From contig JAVBLD010000011.1 in assembly GCA_031553705.1 (NCBI GenBank), positions 1-26,940 on the forward strand: DNA of 26,940 nucleotides, in the 5' to 3' direction. Shown here piece by piece: positions 24,901 to 26,940 of the stretch (the stretch's first letter is position 1; every line of letters starts with the position of its first letter). The notes beneath the pieces are model-generated. The model did no database searches. It worked only from the letters and a program-made list of their open reading frames with translations, and was not told where the DNA came from. Both the position numbers and the translations under genes were made by a program. The DNA comes from JAVBLD01 sp031553705. GTDB taxonomy: Bacteria; Bacteroidota; Bacteroidia; Bacteroidales; Marinifilaceae.

Positions 24901-24964
24901 GATGCGGGAGAAGCATTTAGTTAAGGAATATCTTGAATTTTTTAAGAAATATTATTTGCAGTAA
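21962..24964 (+). CDS. PorW/SprE-like TPR lipoprotein of the type IX secretion system
   Basis: A 1000-residue lipoprotein. The start is TTG at 21962: no in-frame ATG or GTG precedes it nearby, and it places a signal peptide with lipobox ITAGC (Cys16) at the N-terminus. The block after it (RSYHQLTTRYNIYFNGDQAL, about 26-45) is characteristic of PorW/SprE, needed for type IX secretion and gliding in Porphyromonas and Flavobacterium. Tetratricopeptide-like helical repeats fill about 100-400 and 570-720, separated by a charged, coiled-coil-like stretch (about 400-460). The C-terminus carries two similar segments starting at His768 and His894. It is longer than the known PorW and SprE (about 600 and 870). 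The product is periplasmic or outer-membrane anchored. Strong to moderate certainty. Confidence 0.82.
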   Translation: MKYGVYLFILLITAGCSVKKNNIFSRSYHQLTTRYNIYFNGDQALKAGIKKMDQNHKEDYTSLLPVFISSDDQVGRTVRSDMEYAMEKALRAIDEHSITVKPKRKEAKGNEAFREKKEYNNQLDLCYLLLSKSLFYQKKYAMANNTFRSIQRHYAYDKEIATEAALWMFRSYIEMHRYNEAKEFMQELDRARLNGEQREIYAAAKTDFYIRQNEYLQAIAEAERLTDLCRDRKNKSRYRFLLSQLYMRENRAKQAMSELRKVGRFNFDYEMVFNARINRALAFQEGDKKVTRTLNRMLRDVKNVDYRDRIYYALANIEEKKGDEGAAVDLYWKSVRSSVNNDNQQSLSFRELGDYYLKEQNYVSAQACYDSCLFLMDSRHPDYSRLKGLVTDLTDLVVQIKIIQEQDSLQRLATMSVNDRMKLIDGIIQEVRSREEESKREINRMQEERNFYDRNNMLGQGGIAPPRSGSEWYFYNPVTVSVGKNDFNRKWGRRKQEDNWRRQNKAMVDFIEPEVNVVETGGNEKERANTKSRDYYLKNLPLTPELLEISDEKTAEAYHKAGEIYIYRFENYKKALECFEAYIERFPDGENLPLLYYLACDAAEKLGDKEKAQRYRNRLTGKFPQSDYAKGITDPDYFKKVNQAQQAAERMYEDAYSKYQQVRYEEALAVCNDILEKYPESVLNQQVLFLKAMCVVNVHDEQKAKNALNLAIATKPDEGMLEVLQSVLSMISAGKSPVLGMEEAVRKEQEDVSGPAMHIFSSKEGEKHNFVLLLPFRDLNTKKIADDLRNIERAFVLVKEDYDDKREMLIVQNVGTKEQAMEYMSLVMRNKSIIDRLSGVPYQAFAITQQNQTVLLETGYLEEYLKFFEDSYMSHAGETGIGDENFAYNKSIGHKFVLFYPNKADPFKLKSAFEEFNFAGLTINNMKYDDSYDCMVVSGFGNKDEAMRYFNTMVGNQKILKSLKDNDYASFIITEMNLKVMREKHLVKEYLEFFKKYYLQ

Positions 24965-25044
24965 ATCAGGGAAGTGTGAGGGATAAAGAATCAAAGAAGA
25001 GCTTTCAGACGCCTTATGTTTAAGATTTGTTTTTACATTTAGAT

Positions 25045-25461
25045 ATGCAGTGGACAATTAATAGTTTGGATAAGATAGATGAAGTGGCTCAAAAGTTCTT
25101 GGATTTTGTGGGGAATAAGACTATCTTTGCATTATATGGACCGATGGGAGTCGGAAAAACCACATTTGTAAAAGCTGTCGCCTCATGTTTAAGAGTAACC
25201 GATGATGTCACTTCTCCTACCTTTGCCATTGTGAATGAGTATTGTACGGAAGGAGGGGAGATTGTGTATCATTTTGATTGTTACCGGATAAATACGATTT
25301 CGGAGGCTCTTGATTTGGGTTACGAAGAGTATTTTTTCAGCGGTAACCGTTGTTTTATCGAATGGCCGGAAAAGATTGAGGAGCTATTACCAGCGGACAT
25401 TGTCGATTGCTACTTTTCAGAGTTGCCGGACGGCACAAGAAGTTTAGAGGTGAATGTATAA
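25045..25461 (+). CDS. tsaE: tRNA threonylcarbamoyladenosine biosynthesis ATPase TsaE
   Basis: A 138-residue P-loop ATPase. TsaE works with TsaB and TsaD to attach the threonylcarbamoyl group to A37 of ANN-decoding tRNAs. Seen: Walker A GPMGVGKTT (32-40), SPTF (57-60), HFDCYR (76-81) and IEWPEK (105-110), all in the usual order. Length is normal. The frame is open 6 codons upstream to a TTG at 25027, but the ATG at 25045 gives the family N-terminus MQWTINS. The gene is 80 nt after the PorW-like gene and 35 nt before the alanine dehydrogenase-like gene. Confidence 0.95.
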   Translation: MQWTINSLDKIDEVAQKFLDFVGNKTIFALYGPMGVGKTTFVKAVASCLRVTDDVTSPTFAIVNEYCTEGGEIVYHFDCYRINTISEALDLGYEEYFFSGNRCFIEWPEKIEELLPADIVDCYFSELPDGTRSLEVNV

Positions 25462-25496
25462 GATTGAGGGGAGGCAAATGTTTCAAATTACAAATT

Positions 25497-26714
25497 ATGG
25501 GAAATACGAATAAGATGTCGGGAACCATTACGAAGGAATGGTTCTTATACCAGGAAAAGGAGCTCATACGAGGGAAAAAGCAGAAAAAACTGACGCTGGG
25601 TATTCCCAATGAACTGGAAAAAGGGGAGAACCGGATATGCCTGACTCCGGAGTCGGTGCAGGCATTGGTTTTTCAAGGGCATGATATCATTATACAGCGC
25701 GGAGCCGGTGTTAATGCTCACTATTACGATGAGGAGTATAGCAGCGTGGGGGCGGTGATTGTAGATACGACGGAAGAGGTGTATAAGGCGGATATAATTT
25801 TGAAAAGCACTACAGTATCCTCGGCTGATGTCGCCTATATGCATGACAGGCAGATTATTCTTTCGCCGTTGAAGTTGTGTCATCTGAGAAAAGAACCTAT
25901 TACGGAGATGATGCACAAGAGAATAACCGCTCTGGGTTTTGATATTTTGAAAGACGAGGACGGATTTTATCCTGTTGTACGGATTATGAGCGAGATTGCC
26001 GGTAATTCGGCCATTATGATAGCAAGCGAATATTTGAACAATTCCCGGGGTGGTAAAGGGATAATTCTGGGGGGCATAAGCGGAATCACCCCCACCGAGG
26101 TGGTGATCCTTGGAGCCGGTACATTGGGCGAGTACGCTGCCCGTACGGCGCTTGGACTGGGAGCTGCCGTGAAGGTATTCGACCACTCGGTAAGCCGACT
26201 GAGGCATTTGAATGAGGTGCTGGGACAACGGATTTTTACCTCTGTTTTTCACCGGCCGGTGCTTGAAAAGGCGTTGGTTTCGGCAGATGTGCTGATCGGG
26301 GCGGTACGTTGTTTTAATACCACATCCCGTCCGGTGGTCAGCGAAGAGCAGGTAAAGCTGATGAAAAAAGGTGCGGTGATTGTTGATATGTCGATCGATC
26401 ATGACGGATGCATTGAAACTTCCGGACCGACAACGCATGAAAAACCGGTATATACGTACGAAGGGGTAATACACTATTGTGTGCCGAACATGCTTTCCCG
26501 TGTAGCCCGTACCGCTTCAATAGCCTATAGTAATGTCTTTTCCCCGCTACTCGACCGGGTCGGTCAGCATGGCGGCTTTATGCAAGCCATACACGCTGAA
26601 AACGGCCTAAGAGACGGAGTCTATATTTATAATGGTATCCTGACCAAAAAGGTGATCGCCGACAAACTCGGTTTAATTTCAAGGGATATTGATTTGCTGA
26701 TTGCTACGTTATAG
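25497..26714 (+). CDS. Alanine dehydrogenase-like (AlaDh/PNT) protein
   Basis: A 405-residue protein of the alanine dehydrogenase / NAD(P) transhydrogenase family. The N-terminal AlaDh domain starts about residue 33 (LGIPNELEKGENRICLTPES), and the NAD-binding Rossmann motif is VVILGAGTLGEYAA (202-215). Alanine dehydrogenase makes pyruvate and ammonia from alanine with NAD+. Arg46 and Lys103 match the catalytic Arg15 and Lys75 of known Ald; the catalytic His96 position appears to be Lys126 in SPLKLCHL. This is shared, as I recall, by Bacteroidota relatives, so the reaction is uncertain and I leave the symbol (ald) empty. The frame is open upstream to 25407, but that part overlaps tsaE; I start at the ATG at 25497. 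A strong terminator follows. Confidence 0.85.
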   Translation: MGNTNKMSGTITKEWFLYQEKELIRGKKQKKLTLGIPNELEKGENRICLTPESVQALVFQGHDIIIQRGAGVNAHYYDEEYSSVGAVIVDTTEEVYKADIILKSTTVSSADVAYMHDRQIILSPLKLCHLRKEPITEMMHKRITALGFDILKDEDGFYPVVRIMSEIAGNSAIMIASEYLNNSRGGKGIILGGISGITPTEVVILGAGTLGEYAARTALGLGAAVKVFDHSVSRLRHLNEVLGQRIFTSVFHRPVLEKALVSADVLIGAVRCFNTTSRPVVSEEQVKLMKKGAVIVDMSIDHDGCIETSGPTTHEKPVYTYEGVIHYCVPNMLSRVARTASIAYSNVFSPLLDRVGQHGGFMQAIHAENGLRDGVYIYNGILTKKVIADKLGLISRDIDLLIATL

Positions 26715-26745
26715 GAAAAGATGATACCATACTTTCTGAAGATAA

Positions 26746-26784
26746 AAAATAACCGGCGTGAAATTTTTTCGCACCGGTTATTTT
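26746..26784 (+). terminator. Intrinsic terminator after the ald-like gene
   Basis: AAAATAACCGG (26746-26756) pairs perfectly with CCGGTTATTTT (26774-26784), with partial pairing inside and an internal T-rich loop. It is followed by ATGTTC, and the stem itself ends in TTTT. It is nearly symmetrical and could work in both directions. Confidence 0.75.
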
Positions 26785-26798
26785 ATGTTCGCCCAGCA

Positions 26799-26940
26799 TG
26801 TGGAGTTCCTAACTTAGCCCGCACAAATAGTTAAGGTTGAATAATAATTTTAACTTTGAAAAATGGGAACAAAAAGACAGTATGACCGGGTGTTCAAGGA
26901 GCATGCGGTAAAGATGAGTTATGAGCGCAACAACCTCAAG
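26799..26940 (+). mobile_element. Left end of a probable IS3-family insertion sequence (partial)
   Basis: A transposase OrfA-like reading frame begins at 26863 and continues past the window edge. The likely left terminus is near 26799, where the sequence starts TGTGGAGTTCCTAAC, a TG-type end common in IS3 elements. The inverted repeat and the target duplication cannot be checked because the right end is not in the window. The element sits about 15 nt beyond the ald-like gene's terminator, so no gene appears disrupted. Confidence 0.45.
26863..26940 (+). CDS. IS3-family transposase OrfA, N-terminal fragment
   Basis: The 26 visible codons read MGTKRQYDRVFKEHAVKMSY and six more residues. This is the typical start of an IS3-family OrfA, an HTH_Tnp_1 DNA-binding protein, where a basic KRxYxxxFKExAV motif leads into a helix-turn-helix. 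OrfA is normally fused to the OrfB integrase by a -1 frameshift, which cannot be seen here. A -7 box TAACTTTG (26851-26858) lies only four bases before the ATG, which would make a leaderless or nearly leaderless message if it is the promoter. The gene is cut by the window end. Confidence 0.75.
   Translation, partial: MGTKRQYDRVFKEHAVKMSYERNNLK

Noticed and set aside
25545..26474. 309-codon open frame on the minus strand inside the ald-like gene
   Set aside because: It lies entirely opposite a gene with clear family motifs, and its translation has no recognisable domain and an odd composition rich in His, Arg and Ser.

Overview
The window looks like chromosomal DNA of a Bacteroidota bacterium, most likely order Bacteroidales. 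Three lines of evidence support this. The -7 promoter box TAnnTTTG, typical of this phylum, recurs upstream of genes, sometimes with a TTTG/TTG -33 box 19-20 nt away, while strong Shine-Dalgarno sequences are rare. The protein set includes a DUF2851 protein, a PorW/SprE-like type IX secretion lipoprotein, a Bacteroidota-type Mrp and a Bacteroidota-type alanine dehydrogenase-like protein. Base composition is moderate (low-to-mid 40s % GC by eye). I cannot name the genus. No rRNA, tRNA, CRISPR array, prophage or defence island was seen. Most of the window is ordinary core genome; I did not find a large undescribed system.

Layout. 1-258: the last codons of an upstream gene and a possible small antisense RNA. 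259-1569 (+): DUF2851 gene, overlapping tail-to-tail with a leftward pair (PAP2 phosphatase, secreted thioredoxin-like protein). Overlapping divergent promoters at 2795-2850 separate that pair from ispE (+) and a translationally coupled small membrane protein. A terminator and a leftward HdeD-family gene follow. 4646-5008 is non-coding and carries the argS promoter. 5015-9345 (+): argS, then a tight group of flavin reductase-like protein, PHP-type histidinol phosphatase, TSCPD-domain protein and inositol monophosphatase-family protein. 16150 to 9335 (-): nadB, nadC, nadA, pheT and a patatin-like phospholipase, probably read as one leftward series with an internal promoter before nadA. nadB, nadA and nadC together give de novo NAD synthesis from aspartate.

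16405-19982 (+): a SlyD-type prolyl isomerase with a Cys-rich tail, a strong terminator, aroC, a DUF2007 protein, a frameshifted zinc-ribbon gene, a small conserved helical protein and a YgjP-type metallopeptidase. A lipocalin-like lipoprotein points left at 20518-19994. 20788-26714 (+): mrp, a 1000-residue PorW/SprE-like lipoprotein, tsaE and an alanine dehydrogenase-like gene ending in a clear terminator. The window closes with the left end of an apparent IS3-family element (from about 26799; transposase OrfA start at 26863, cut by the window edge).

Points most worth a second look are the zinc-ribbon gene broken by a one-base indel in an A-run (18627-18631), the possible antisense RNA at 28-131, the duplicated C-terminal domain in the PorW-like protein, and two enzymes lacking a residue or motif their usual name implies (Mrp without CxxC, Ald without its catalytic His).
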